Shown here: positions 48,939-60,530 of the stretch, piece after piece
Layout of the letters: every line of letters starts with the position of its first letter
How positions within the stretch are numbered: position 1 is the first letter of the stretch
From: Abelmoschus esculentus
Taxonomy: Eukaryota; Streptophyta; Magnoliopsida; Malvales; Malvaceae
DNA: 64,000 nt
Direction: 5' to 3'
Assembly (NCBI GenBank): GCA_035048815.1
Contig: JAUCBN010000024.1
Coordinates: 4,772,001 to 4,836,000, forward strand
The notes under the pieces: generated by a model
The model's database searches: none
Told to the model about the DNA's origin: nothing
The model's input: the letters and a program-made list of their open reading frames with translations, nothing else
Made by a program: the position numbers and the translations under genes

Positions 48939-50085
48939 ATCAGGTCGTCGAGCTAAACGACGTTAAACAAAGCGCTCAATGGGAGGCAACCCATTTTCTC
49001 TATTTATTTTTTTTTCTTCTTTTATTTTTTTTTATTTTTTTTTATTTTTATTTTTTTCCATCTAATTTATTTTCAAATAATTTTACACAGAATTTTCCCC
49101 AGATTTGAATGGCTTTGTCGTGCATGAAATTTAAAAAATTGCAAATGGCCTCCAAAGTTGTCGACAATCAAACTTACTTTAGATACGGGGAGTATCTCTA
49201 TTCCTTCTCTTGTACTTTAATTTTCGTATTGAGATAATATGCTTAAAGTGAGGGGGAGTGATTATATTTCTCCTTACTTGTTCATGTTAGTTTGAAGGTA
49301 TATTTTAAGTTCTTATGATTGTTGTTTATCTGGGTTGACTTGTTAATTTTATCATAATCCCTTGTTTACAAGCTTGAATTAATTTTGTTATGCATGGGTA
49401 ATTAACTTGAAGATGATTAGATGTTTTGGTGAAAGTTTTTAACCTTATGGTATAATTGTTAGTGTTGCTTAAATATGAGTTTGTGCTTGTTTTGCTTATA
49501 ATGATGTTATCTTCAGGTGCATGATTTTTTTTTGAAACGATTGTGAGTGGTAGATCGTTTGAATGTGACCGGATTGGAGAATCGGGGCGAGGTGCTTGGG
49601 TTGTCATCTCGTTTCCAGTTCAAAAATTCGGTGACGAGTCGAGACTACAGAGTTAGAGTTAATGAGAGTAGCGCTAAAAAAAGAAAAAAAAGGAAAAAAT
49701 GTCTTTTGAAAAAAAATAATAAAGCGCTTGAAAAAAAAGAATAAAAAAAGAGAAAAATAATCTCTTTCAAAAAAAAAAGAAAAAAAGAGAGTGATATAAA
49801 AGGGGAGGAAAATAAAACTCACACTCCGCCAATCGTTTATCATGAAGGATCTAAACTTGATTTGATTTCGTCTCACAAGCAAATAGCAAAAGCTCTGCAT
49901 ATCTACCTTTTATTCATTTGGTTAATTATTGTTTATTGAAATATCATGTCACCTTTATTTGATTGTCTTGTCTAACTGCTTTAATTCATGCATGTACATG
50001 GGATTTGACATAAACTTTTTGAGTGAATTTTGATAAGTGACGAAAATGAGAATTTGAGTATGCTTGAGGACAAGCATTAAATAAG
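48939..50085 (+). other. Athila-type 3' non-coding region
   Basis: Contains CTCAATGGGAGGCAACCCA near 48975, common after integrase in this lineage, then T-rich and A-rich simple tracts (49000-49060, 49676-49800). Athila elements often have an envelope-like gene here; I see only short unrelated frames. Confidence 0.7.
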
Positions 50086-50097
50086 TGAGGGGGAATT
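50085..50097 (+). other. Polypurine tract of Athila-type element
   Basis: GTGAGGGGGAATT directly before the 3' LTR, the expected plus-strand primer. Confidence 0.85.
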
Positions 50098-51420
50098 TGA
50101 TGAGTGTTCGAATTTATATATTTTTTTATTAATAATTATTTCTCATTGTCGATTTGATATTACTAATTTAGTTCTATTTTGATCATTTTCAGTGTAGGAA
50201 CTTATTTTTCAGAACCAACAGAAAATAGTGAATTCTGCATTTTTTTATGGCTGAAGTCATGGGCACGACGCTTTTCGATCTGGCAGATTTGGGTTATCCA
50301 GTCAGCAAAAGTTTCTAGAAGATAGTCCAGTCATATATTCTAGAAGGATGAATGGATTATTTGGGAATTATCTTGAAGATTTATCTTAGGAATTTAAATT
50401 TTAAATTTTAGAACATTTATCTTTATCTTTATCTTTTTTTATTTTTTTTAAATTTTGAATTGTTACATTTTTAGGGTTTTAGAATAGTATAAATACCCAT
50501 AGAGGTAAAGCTTGAGATGTACTTCAATTTTCACTTTCTCTCTTGAGTAATAAAAGTTCTCTCTAGTTCTTTTATTTTTCTTTTATTTTTCTTATTTCTT
50601 TTCTTCTAGAAAATGCTAAGTATGATCTCATTCATGCTTAGCTAAACTTTCATTTAGCCGAAAGCTAAGTGACGACTCAATCCATATTGTGAGAATCGTG
50701 AAGCACTTAATTCCTTCGGATAACATTCTTGATTTTCTGAAATCAAGGATTGGCAATCGACTTTTCCTTTAATGATCTCGACGCCTTCATTTCAAAAAGT
50801 GCACGTTGACTTGAAGATTGTTTAGATCTATCGTTGGGAAGAAAAATCGGCTGGTAGCAAATTTGGCTTCCTGTGAACAAACTTGGTGGCGGTCCACTAA
50901 TGGAAATCAAGATAGGGTTTGATTCTCTGTGAGACGCTATAACTCGAGTCAGGCTTTTCCAGTGCTTAAAGTTGTATTGGCGCTAACGGCGATAGGCGTG
51001 GTTAGTCCAGCAAAGACCGAATTCCGGAGATAGACTTGGGAATATTGGTTTACCGAAGAGAGAAGCAAGTTACAAGGGTTGGGCCTTGTAGACTGTAACT
51101 GGCATGGATCTTGAAGTAAAATCTATTTCGATGATCAATTGAGATTTGAGGCGAAGCGAAGCTTGAGGCTATATCTTTTAAATTTATTACTTCAAATATT
51201 TATTTTCATTTAATTTCAGCTATTATTAGATTAAGATTATTTTTAGTTTTATAATATCAAACCCCCATTTTCTAATTTATTGTTTTTTTTGGAACAGGAT
51301 CAATTCAATTCAACGTTGGAAATTTCTTAGTCCTTGTGGATCGACCCTACTTTCTTTATACTATTCTTTTATTTAATTTGAGAAATAGGAATTATTTATT
51401 TGACAATTCGATGCTTGCCA
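50098..51420 (+). repeat. 3' LTR of Athila-type element
   Basis: 1323 bp, from TGATGAGTGTTCG to GCTTGCCA, followed by ATGTA. Differences from the 5' LTR are scattered single bases and small indels. Confidence 0.93.
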
Positions 51421-52095
51421 ATGTAGGATATAGATGTTGAGGCAGTAGAGCAAGTAAAGATTCCATGTAATCGCCAAGTATGAGCTCAAGTATGTCTTTT
51501 TTGTAATTTTAGTAGTAGTGAGAGAGCAATGGGGATGGGTTACCATGTTAATATTATTGATATGATGATAAGACTTGTTGTAGTCGTATGCTTATATATA
51601 TGACGTTTATCAATATTGTTATTGCTTAAGATATGGCTTAGTGAACCTATGTGTTTTTGGTTATTTTAGCTTGATTACTATAATTGATACACATTTATAT
51701 TAATGAGGTATTTTAAGATCCATTATAGGTTAATTTTAAAGTATGATATACCATGTTTGTTACTGTTGAAGTATGCTTATAAATTATGTGTTTTGCGTGT
51801 GGAATTAGGTGACTTTGCATCTAGGGATGATGTTCGAAGTGTGGATTACGCCTATAGGGTCTTGTATGTATCTAAATAAACTAAACTTGTTCGGTTAAAT
51901 TAGGAATACTTCACATCTTTTTCCGCTGCAAATGAACTCAGTCCTTGCATCAATATGTAGGATCTAATTAAAGCATTTAGATAAGATAAAAAAAATTAGG
52001 GTCGTTTATTGAGGCGAGTCTTCGGATTAGCCTCGATATTCCTCGTGTAGCTCGTTTAAGTTGGGTGGCATCTAGACCGGGTTAAAGGGGTTACA

Positions 52096-53431
52096 GGTAT
52101 CTTCGATCTGGCCACTTATATCATGATGGTCTAAAAGAGTTAGCAAAGAACAACATGGTGCACGGATTGCCGAACATGGATTATGATGAAAAATTTTGTG
52201 AAGAATGTGTGGTTGGCAAGCAAGCGAGAATATCATTTCAAAAGAAGGAAGAATATCGAGCTAAACATCCTCTTGAGTTGATTCATACCGACATATGTGA
52301 ACCAATCACCCCCGAATATTTTAGTAGTAAAAGATATTTTATTTCCTTTACTGATGATTTCTCACAAAAAACTTAGGTATATTTTTTGAAAGAAAAAATC
52401 AATGCATTTGAGTTGTTTAATAAGTTCAAAGTGATGGTAAAGAAGGCAACAAGTAGACATATCAAAGTTGTACTATCAGATAGAGGTGGCAAGTATACTT
52501 CGAAGGCTTTCATGGAGTATTGCGAGAAGCAAGGGATAAGGAGATTTCTAACTGCACCATATTCCCCTCAACAAAATGGTGTGGCTGAGAGGAAGAACTG
52601 GATCATTCTTGACATGGTTCGATCAATGCTCAAGAGCAAAAAATTATCGAGGCAGTTCTGGGCAGAAGCTGTGCAATATTCCGTCTATATACAAAACCGA
52701 TATCTACATGTAAAGTTAGATGATCAAACACCACAAGAAGCATGAAGCAGACAAAAGTCGATAATTTCTCATCTCAAAGTGTTTGATAGTGTGGCATATG
52801 CACACGTACTGTATCAACAAAGAACGAATCTCGAAGAAAAAAGTAAAAAGTATATTTTTATTGGGTATGATGATAAGACAAAAGGTATAAGTTACTCGAT
52901 CCGATAAGCAAGAAGGTGGTGGTGATTCATGATGTGCGAGTAAATGAAGCAAGCGAGTGAGATTGGAATAATTCAACAGAGATTGTCATGGAAGTTAGAG
53001 AATCATCAGTCCTTGCACCAACAAGCATGCCAATAAGTTCTAAAACTACCAATAATGAAGATAAACCACGAGAACCCAAAATGTGAAGCTTGTAAGATTT
53101 GTATGATTATACAAGTGAGGTACATCTTGTATGTCTTTTGACAGATGCTGAAAATATAGCTTTGAAGAGGCATCACGAGACAAGAAATGGCAAATTGTCA
53201 TGGACGAGGAGATTAAGGCAATTGATGTAAAGTCAACCTACCACCAAAAAAATTACCGAAAAGAAATCACCCTATTGGTGTAAAGTGTTTATTCAAGAAA
53301 AAGATGAATGGTCGAGATGAGATAGAACGGTACAAGAAGGGATACAAGCGAGTCAAGATCAAGTTTCGACAAATACAAGAAGATGATTGACAAGATGGAT
53401 GGTAGAAACATTTAAGTTTACAAGAGAGTTT
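52096..53431 (+). pseudogene. copia integrase and RT remnants (outer element)
   Basis: After the insertion the GAG-pre-integrase continues (YLRSGHLYHDGLKELAKKNN, then CEECVVGKQARISF). Integrase core follows: LIHTDICEPITPEYFSSKRY and FTDDFSQKT, a stop at 52375, VVLSDRGGKYTSKAF, then SPQQNGVAERKNW. All three Asp/Asp/Glu positions are recognisable. From about 52745 the frame is full of stops; a GVKCLFKKKMNGRDEIERYKKG-like piece near 53278 is the start of RT. The rest of RT and RNase H is missing before the LTR at 53432. Confidence 0.85.
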
Positions 53432-53999
53432 TGTTGAAATAAACTTAAATGATATGTTTAGGGAGTCTTAAAATTTAGAAGTTATGTGGAATTACAAATT
53501 TGAAATGTCAAAAATTAATATAGGAGTTACTAGTTTTTATGGAGTTTAATATAAGAGTTATATGAGTTACAAGAGTTATGATTTTTATTAGATTTTATTA
53601 TGCAGTAATGACCTAGTGTCTATATAAAGACATTATCTATTGCTTTGTAAGGTGTGGGTGAGAATGTGAGTGAGGGAGGGACAAGGGTGAGTGAATGTGG
53701 TAGTGAGAGTGAGCCAAGGTTGTGTGAGTGAGAGTGTGAGAAAAAGATAATAGCTGTTTGGTGAGTGCAGTAATGAGTGGTGTGTGTGAAAGCCAAGTAT
53801 AGTAGTGAGAAAGAGTGGTTATAGTGAGTGTGAGAGAAAAAAGTCAGAAAATATTCAAAGAAATAAAAAAAAATATTTTGAAATAATATTATATTTATCA
53901 ATTGTCCGAGTAATTTTCATTCTGCGGATAATTTTATTTTATGGACAATTTTTATTCTTAAACAATTTCATTCAATTGCTAATTGCTTTAAAGTCTTCA
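53432..53999 (+). repeat. 3' LTR of outer copia
   Basis: 568 bp, preceded by a short purine tract (AAGAGAG at 53422-53428). Roughly 90% like the 5' LTR by eye, clearly older than the Athila insertion inside the element. Confidence 0.9.
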
Positions 54000-54004
54000 A
54001 CACC

Positions 54005-54314
54005 ATCCGATCACCATCAATTCTAAGGATTATAAATGTCCATGCAACCGAAGAGAAAAGGTAGGTCAAACCAAGAGGACATTACCCTTCTCATCCTTCC
54101 TCCCTCCAGCTCCAACCACCATCTTAACTATGATTCTCCTTCTGAAATCTATAGGAGTGAAATACTTAAAACCGCTTTGAATCACTCAATCTTTTTCTCT
54201 ATTTTCTTTATCTGATGTCTCATCATTTAGGTATCAACAGAGTGATTATAACTTTATGTTGAGAAGTGGACCAAATTCATTGTGAGAATTGGCATCAGAA
54301 GGAAACCCTGAGCA
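54005..54314. repeat. LTR-like repeat, copy B right part
   Basis: Resumes the repeat cut at 35448: ATCCGATCACC, then a TATA-like ATTATAAATGTCC and GAAGAGAAAAGGTAGGTCAAACC, matching 32117-32180. A TATCAACAGAGTG near 54232 could be a primer site. Confidence 0.5.
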
Positions 54315-54532
54315 ATATCCGTGGGGCAGGTGGTTTAAAGTATCGAGTATCACTGTTGGCTGAGTCCACAAACAAATAGACAGATTGGCAGTAAGTTAAG
54401 AGGAGGGCTGCAACACGCCTACACCCCTAGAGCTGTGATTCCAATGAACGACAGCCTCCATTTTAACCACAAGGGGTTGTTTTGCTTTAGCATTGCCTTT
54501 CCCCATCCTTTCTTTTGGGCATCTTTGAATCG
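54315..54532. repeat. Upstream repeat R, copy 2 (distal)
   Basis: Second copy of the segment at 31147-31352, same orientation, with the 28-base identical block at 54430-54457 and the ATTTTAACCACA after it. With the 18.5 kb copia block removed it would lie about 5.6 kb upstream of FT. Confidence 0.7.
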
Positions 54533-56816
54533 GTGAAAGGGTGGAATGCAAGCCAAGTGATCGGCATTATACCCCCCGATGCCTTTGGTAGTGGAGGGAA
54601 GAATAAACCCATTTGGTGGCTCAATTTACCAGTCATTTAGACGCAGCAATTTGGTCGGGAATGTTATGTCACCACTTACAAAATATCCTTTGATTAGACC
54701 CACAGTGGACGTTATCTTGTATTCTTAGACTAGGACATCTAGCACGCCCACCAGTACTCTTCATATTTTGAAGGATATAATAAAAAAATATGTTATCTTA
54801 AGATACTAGAATTTGGTTTGAAAAATATTTAACTATTTTTTTTATTTTTAATTATTAAATTAATTGAATTCAAATATAAAATATTCGATTCGAATAACTC
54901 ACAACTATTATAACCGGCAACCATGATGATTGCCGGCATGAATTGTAATTAAAGAGCTTCTGGAAATTTTAATTTAATTAGATCATAGTTTTTTAAAGGT
55001 TTAATAATTTTGAGACTTAAATTTAATTTTAAGATTTAATTTAACTTATTTTTTTTATCTTCTGAGTCTAGTTAGGTAAATGAATTTATCTTTTTCATTT
55101 AAATTGGTTAAAATTCTTAAAGTAATATTTAAAAAAAATTAAATCTATATGACAATTAACAGAAATGGTTTAAAGATTTAAGAGATTTTTTAGTAATTTA
55201 TTAAAGTCAGATAATTAAATTTAAAAAAAATAATTTTTATTCTGTGTGTGGTATGTTAACTTTTAAATAAAAAATATGTATAACGAAAAAAAATTGTAAG
55301 CATTTAACTTAACTCATTTTGAACAATATTTTTTTTTCAGAATCTTATGCGTTCGTTGTTATTGTACATTTTCAATTACTCATGGCAATCAAGAAGTCAA
55401 ATCCAGACACCTGGTCAAAGAAACATTTAGGTATGGAATTAAACTTTGAACAAAATATCAAAATATATATTCTTATAATGAAGGTTGGTTCAAGAATTAA
55501 GCAGTTTGACATCATCTAAACGAATTTAAAGTTCGAGGTTTTGTGTATGTAAAATTTTTACTGAAAAGTTTATTCACTAAAATCAAGTGTAAATTATAAG
55601 TCTATTCGAATGAATCAGACCAAAACCCTAAAAAATTAGAAGGACAATAAAAGTATATATATACAAAAGTTTAATTTGACAAATTTTCCTTGTCTAATGG
55701 AGGAATTATTCTCCCTAATCAACATTTTACGGAAGGATAAAATACTTGGCTTTAAGGGCTCGGGACATTTCTTAGAAATCCTCCAAAACTATATTCTTCA
55801 GCAAAAAGCAGATTGGTTTGCACTTACGAATTAGCTGTGTATATCTTTACATTAAGAATTTAATTTTATATCAATAAAATATATGCGGTTTAAAGTTTAA
55901 AGTGTTATTTGTAATTTATTAAAATAAAGTCTTAATTTATAGTAAAAATTTACTTTAAACTTTAAAGTTTAACATTTTTATTTACAAAGTGATAGTACGC
56001 TCGCATATTTTAGAGCGAAATCATTTATAACACTTTTGATATCGATTTTTTTTTGAAAGAACAATCTTAATTACTTTCAGAAATAAGTCTATTTTATCTT
56101 TTTTTCTGACCTAGTTATTCATAAATATAACTTCACAAACTTTAATTTTAAAAAGTTTTGTTTTATAGAATCAACCGTAATAAGAATAATTAATAAAAAT
56201 TTATATTCGTTTGTCGCTTTTGAGAATAAATTAAAATATTTTAAATACTTTAATAAATTTATTGTTTTTATATTTTCATCAATATCATATAACTCATCTT
56301 TCTTAAGAGCATTTTCATGATTATTGTAATAAGATTTGAGATTAACGTCAGTCAATAAATATAAATTTTTATAATAATATAAAAAATCATCGAATAACGC
56401 TATCCTGTTTAAAAAAAAATCCGCTATCAATAGAAAAATATGAAATTACAAACTAAAAATTATAAGTATATTTTTAAGTAAAATTATGTGCGCACACTCA
56501 TATACATATAAAAGGAGGAGATTAAGCTTAAAGCAATTTTATTATTTAATCGTTGATAAAAATATATTTAGTTAAAATAAAATTAATAAACATTTATATT
56601 CTAAAAAGTATATATATAATTAAAAAACTTTTAGAAAATATAAAATTAAGATAATCATATATATAATAATTTTTTAAAATATCTAATATCATTAAATTAA
56701 GATTTATTGATATTTCAAAAAATAATTATATATAATAATTTATTTCAGGGTCTTGTTTTTCGAAGGTATTATGTTGTCACCCATGACATACATGTTCATA
56801 ATCACTCTTGAATAAG
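54533..56816. other. AT-rich intergenic DNA
   Basis: No gene recognised. An exon-like stretch at 55341-55430 has a strong acceptor (T9CAG), an open frame (SYAFVVIVHFQLLMAIKKSN...) and a GTATGG donor, but no partner exons. The rest is AT-rich without clear repeats. Confidence 0.5.
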
Positions 56817-57209
56817 GCCAAATGATAAAAAAAATTATTAAAAAATATTTTTCAATATATAATTTTTAAAATTATTTCTTAAATTATTGATGTTTCTACA
56901 GTAAAAATGAAGTTTGATCCAATATAATCCGATTTTGAATAATGTTTTATTTTTTTAGATTAAAAAATTAAAGTCAGGAGCAAGAGGATCCGACTTGATA
57001 GTAAAAAAAATTCAAAAAACACTAAAGTCGGTGGCAAGAGGCTTCAACTTTGAATAGTGTTTTTATTTTTTAATCCGGTCACTAATCATAGTCGGATTCT
57101 AATAAATCCGACTTCACTTTTACTGTAGAAACACCAATAGTTTAGGAAATAAATTAGAAAAGACCATATATTAGAAAATAATTTTTTCACAATATTTTTA
57201 TCCATTTGC
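56817..57209. mobile_element. Mutator-like foldback MITE
   Basis: 393 bp whose halves are long imperfect inverted repeats. The ends are GCCAAATGATAAAAA and, inverted, GCAAATGGATAAAAA; TGTTTCTACAGTAAAA-TGAAGT recurs inverted inside. It is flanked by a perfect 11 bp repeat TCTTGAATAAG (56806-56816 and 57210-57220). Confidence 0.88.
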
Positions 57210-57288
57210 TCTTGAATAAGAATCCAATAAGTAATTTAAGTGTAAAAATAAATAATGTTGATCTTAAAATCTCGAGTTCAATCGTTTT

Positions 57289-57599
57289 CAGTGGCGGATC
57301 TATTGCTGAGTGAGCCCACCCTGAAATTTAAATTTGACCTATTAAATATTTATTTTATATATTTGTGTACATCCTAAATATAATTGGTTTCCATCCTGGA
57401 TTAATTGATGTCATTGCTTATATCTAATTCAGCTGATAGTGTAATTACTTATGGAGGTAATTTATACTTCTCAAATGATGGTATAATTACCCATGAAGAT
57501 AATTAGTTTAAAATGGAGAACGGCCAAGAGAAAGTGGTGTTCTTCTTTTAACACTATAGAAAGTGTCCACCCTCAAAAACTTTTCTGGATCCGCCACTG
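57289..57599. mobile_element. hAT MITE, CAGTGGCGGA family
   Basis: Ends CAGTGGCGGATC and GGATCCGCCACTG are perfectly inverted over 12 bases. It is flanked by ATCGTTTT (57281-57288) and ATCGCTTT (57600-57607), 7 of 8 matching. Shares GAGCCCACCCTGAAAT-type sequence with the copy at 25593. Confidence 0.9.
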
Positions 57600-57607
57600 A
57601 TCGCTTT

Positions 57608-59312
57608 GCCTTTGTTTATATAGGATGCATGTTCAATATTAAAGACTTAAAAATATGTTAACATATACTAACAAGTGGTTTTTCTCTAATCATGAGTCAT
57701 AACCAAGGGAATATAGTTTCCTTTATCTTTGTTATTTTTCCTAGATGAGTACGAACAAAGCATATACAAATACAAGGCTGAAACTTTGCATGAAGGAATC
57801 TAAGCTTTCTTATCTTGACCAAAAGTAATAGATTTCAAGCTTAGGTTGCCGGGAAGAATAACAGATCATAAAGATAAACAAAGACTTGAATGGAACAGAT
57901 AAAGCTGAACATAATCAGTATAAAGAAGTAAGAAAATCTTAGGGGAAGAGGAATCGATAACCAGTTTTAGTCATCTCATACGTAAGTTTGATTTCATTTT
58001 CTTAAACTAATCAGTGCGTGACACAAAATCATTAACTTAAAAAATAACCAAAACTTTCATTTTCTTACACACACCAAGATCCCCTTCCTCTTTTATGTTA
58101 GTCGATGCCCTTCCCACCCATTGTTTGTACCACACTTGCACCAACAACAACATCAAAATCGAACAATGATTCATCGTCTTAAGATTATTCTCGAATTTTT
58201 AGTGATATTGTAGATGAGGGGTTTAAGGATTTCTTTTATTCTGATTGATGACGATGTAATTGAGAGTTGTACTAAATGTGTAATTTATATTATTTTTTAA
58301 AATATTACTCTTGATAAATGATTTTATAAATTATGTTTTTGTTATTTTTTATCTGCATCTTAGAGGTGCATTGAGTTTTATAGCTCACTTCCCTATAGTT
58401 TTTCGTTCGGATATTCCAACTCTTAAGACAATTTGATATTTGGATCATCTCGGTTTTTATTCAGACAAATTATTATCAGTATGAACTTTACTTTCGACTT
58501 CCAAATTGTTTATATTTTATGATGTAAAATATTTATGTAATCGAACTTTAGGATGTTATATTTTTTAAATTGATTTTTGCATGCATTTTTATATTTAATT
58601 TAGAGATTTTGTTAAATTTTTGGAATATATGTTAACGTTTGAATTTGATGAAATATAATTAATATTATTTTAAACATAAAATAGATTATTTAAGGTGAAA
58701 GTTTTCAACAATAACCTTTTTAAATTTTGTATCTTTTTAAATCGGAATTACGGGATTACAAATAGATAATCGATAGAGAATGGATGAAGTGTCTAGCGAT
58801 GGAAAGGTCAAATCGGCAAAAAAAGATGTAGTATTTGAGGATTTTTTTTAATTTTGAAATATTTAATAAAATATAAATATTTTTTATAATTTTTTTCTTA
58901 AAAAAACTAAAAAGTATTTTTAAAAGTAAATTAGGTCACACGTGAAGTTTTAATTGGATAATAATGAGATGAAATATTAGATATTTATTTTAATAAAATA
59001 TTTAATCACCTATTAAAAAATATAAAATTTAAAATATTTTTATAGTTAAATCTGAAGCAATTTACAAAGATAACTTTCTATGGACAGATATGTTTACAAA
59101 ATAAATTTTAAATATAAATATTGTATTTAGAATATAGTTTGGTGTGCCTCTGTTGGATAGTGGAGCTCTCTAAACATTTTAAATAGTGATGATCATGGTA
59201 GGGTTTTTGTTTGATCATCACTCAATTTAAAAAGTCGGGGTGATATTGAGCCTCAAGATCAAACCCATATAAAAAAAATTCAAATCGTTTAACCCAAATT
59301 CACAAGTTTACA
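57608..59312. other. Intergenic with LTR fragment
   Basis: 58280-58440 resembles parts of the solo LTR at 36431-39066 (AATATTACTCTTGA-AAAT, ATAAATTATGTTTT, TTTTTATCTGCA-CTTA). It is likely a fragment of a related LTR. The rest is AT-rich without gene signals. Confidence 0.45.
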
Positions 59313-60530
59313 TGTAACATTTTTGACTCGGATGCCATATTAGGTCTCCGATCTAAAACTCGTATTACAATATATTTATTTCGAAAGCCCATTAAGCCAT
59401 TCAAGTCCAAAATAAATCCATTAAGTTCAAGTCTAAATAAAAACGAGTATTTCGAAAGAGTAAAATGGAGCTCCAAAATAAGTACAAAGCATTAAAAAGC
59501 ATTCGACCCAAACCAAATTAAAACAAAAGTTACAATGTATATAGGTTCTACAAGTACATAGCCCATTTACATCAAGTGTTTGTAATCTGACACTAAGTCC
59601 ATGCAGAAATCCAACCTTGATGGTGCTTTTCAGGTCCACGACTTTACCTAACCTACGTACGAAAACACATTTCGAAACGCTGAGATACAAAAGCTTAGTG
59701 GGTACACCGCCACTCGACCAATATCACACATACCATAAATAAAGCAATGCAACACATGTAATATCATGCATAATATGATGACGCTATCATAATCACCTAA
59801 ACGCATGACATCATGAATATATACTATCGCACACAATATATACATATAAAAATAAATCACAAAGTAGTGAGGTCCGCGTTCACACAACGTCGGGATCCTA
59901 CACTACGAGTGAGGCTCATGTTCACACAGTATTGGGATCCTACACTCAGGGATTAAGGTCCGCGTCCACACAGCATCGGGATCCTACACTCAGGGATTAA
60001 GGTCCGCGTCCACACAGTATCGGGATCCTATAAATTCAATTCTCGAAATGTTACATCGAGCATCTTCGAATAACGCCCGTGTCCACACAACATCGAAATT
60101 CTCCATTCGGAATAGTCTTCAATACATCGCCCAGAATGTTACATCGGATGACAATCATTGTGTTGCAACACTATTCTTGGGTATCTGAATTCCTATCACA
60201 CAAGGGTTTTTCCTAAGCTAAGCAACCTATCAGCACACATCAAGGTTCTAGCTATCATAGAGCATCAAAATCATCAAGGATCCCTATGATTTAAATCAAC
60301 CAAAGTTTACCAACTCTTTATTCTAATTATTCACATACGGGATTTAATTTATCAGTTTTTCAGTTTTAATATTTTTTGTACCATAAGAGACCCTTAGAAC
60401 TCATTTTTACAAATTATAGAGCCCCGAACTCAAACACAAATTTTTGGACAGATTGCTCAGCGAGTACCGATACGCCTATATGAGAAGTTGATAAAGACAT
60501 AAAATTTTTTTTAGGAGAAAAGAGTTATAA
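59313..60530 (-). repeat. Gypsy LTR remnant with 44 bp tandem repeats
   Basis: On the minus strand the sequence ends AAATGTTACA at 59313, a chromovirus-type LTR end. Inside is an array of ~44 bp units (59871-60040). The other end is not certain. Minus-strand open frames here show no protein family and overlap LTR sequence, so I do not call genes. Confidence 0.5.
59871..60040. repeat. ~44 bp tandem repeat, 4 units
   Basis: Units GGTCCGCGTCCACACAGCAT + CGGGATCCTACACT... start at 59871, 59913, 59957 and 60001. The third and fourth are nearly identical; a diverged fifth piece lies near 60075. Confidence 0.88.

Larger units (their letters stand above)
42319..51420 (+). mobile_element. Athila-type Ty3/gypsy element, both LTRs
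   Basis: A 9.1 kb element with LTRs 42319-43640 and 50098-51420, flanked by a perfect ATGTA duplication (42314-42318 and 51421-51425). The primer site TGGCGTCGTTGCCGGGGA at 43644 is the tRNA-Asp type used by the Athila/Tat group. Order: gag, protease, RT-RNase H, integrase, a 1.1 kb non-coding 3' region, polypurine tract. No envelope-like frame is visible. The LTRs differ at only about 15-20 sites by eye, so insertion was recent. Stops in gag and pol make it non-autonomous. Confidence 0.93.
40125..52095 (+). mobile_element. Solo gypsy LTR, interrupted by Athila element
   Basis: TGTAACACCCC at 40125 and GGGGTTACA ending 52095 are the ends of one solo LTR, 2.86 kb after removing the Athila insertion (42319-51420 plus one 5 bp duplication). 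The flanks are GACAT (40120-40124) and GGTAT (52096-52100), each one transition from GGCAT. No internal coding region of its own. Contains the hairpin array at 41658-41826. Confidence 0.8.
35454..53999 (+). mobile_element. Ty1/copia element with nested insertions
   Basis: LTRs at 35454-36022 and 53432-53999 both begin TGTTGAAATAAAC and end GTCTTCA. The flanking duplication is AGACC (35449-35453) and ACACC (54000-54004). Between them lie gag, protease, GAG-pre-integrase and integrase in order. Gag is split by a solo LTR at 36431-39066, and GAG-pre-integrase by a second one at 40125-52095, which itself contains an Athila-type element. Without insertions the element is about 3.9 kb. RT and RNase H are largely deleted between about 53280 and 53431. 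All coding parts are broken. Confidence 0.9.

Noticed and set aside
49326..49900. Minus-strand frames in the Athila 3' region as an envelope-like gene
   Set aside because: Wrong strand, low-complexity (Phe and Ser/Thr-rich) and produced by simple A/T tracts; no membrane-anchor or leader pattern of env-like proteins.
54533..54790. GC-richer stretch as a possible exon near repeat R copy 2
   Set aside because: No frame is open with family-like residues and no convincing splice sites.
59433..59887. Two minus-strand open frames, Cys/Tyr/Phe-rich
   Set aside because: They overlap probable gypsy LTR sequence, with no family match or splice context.
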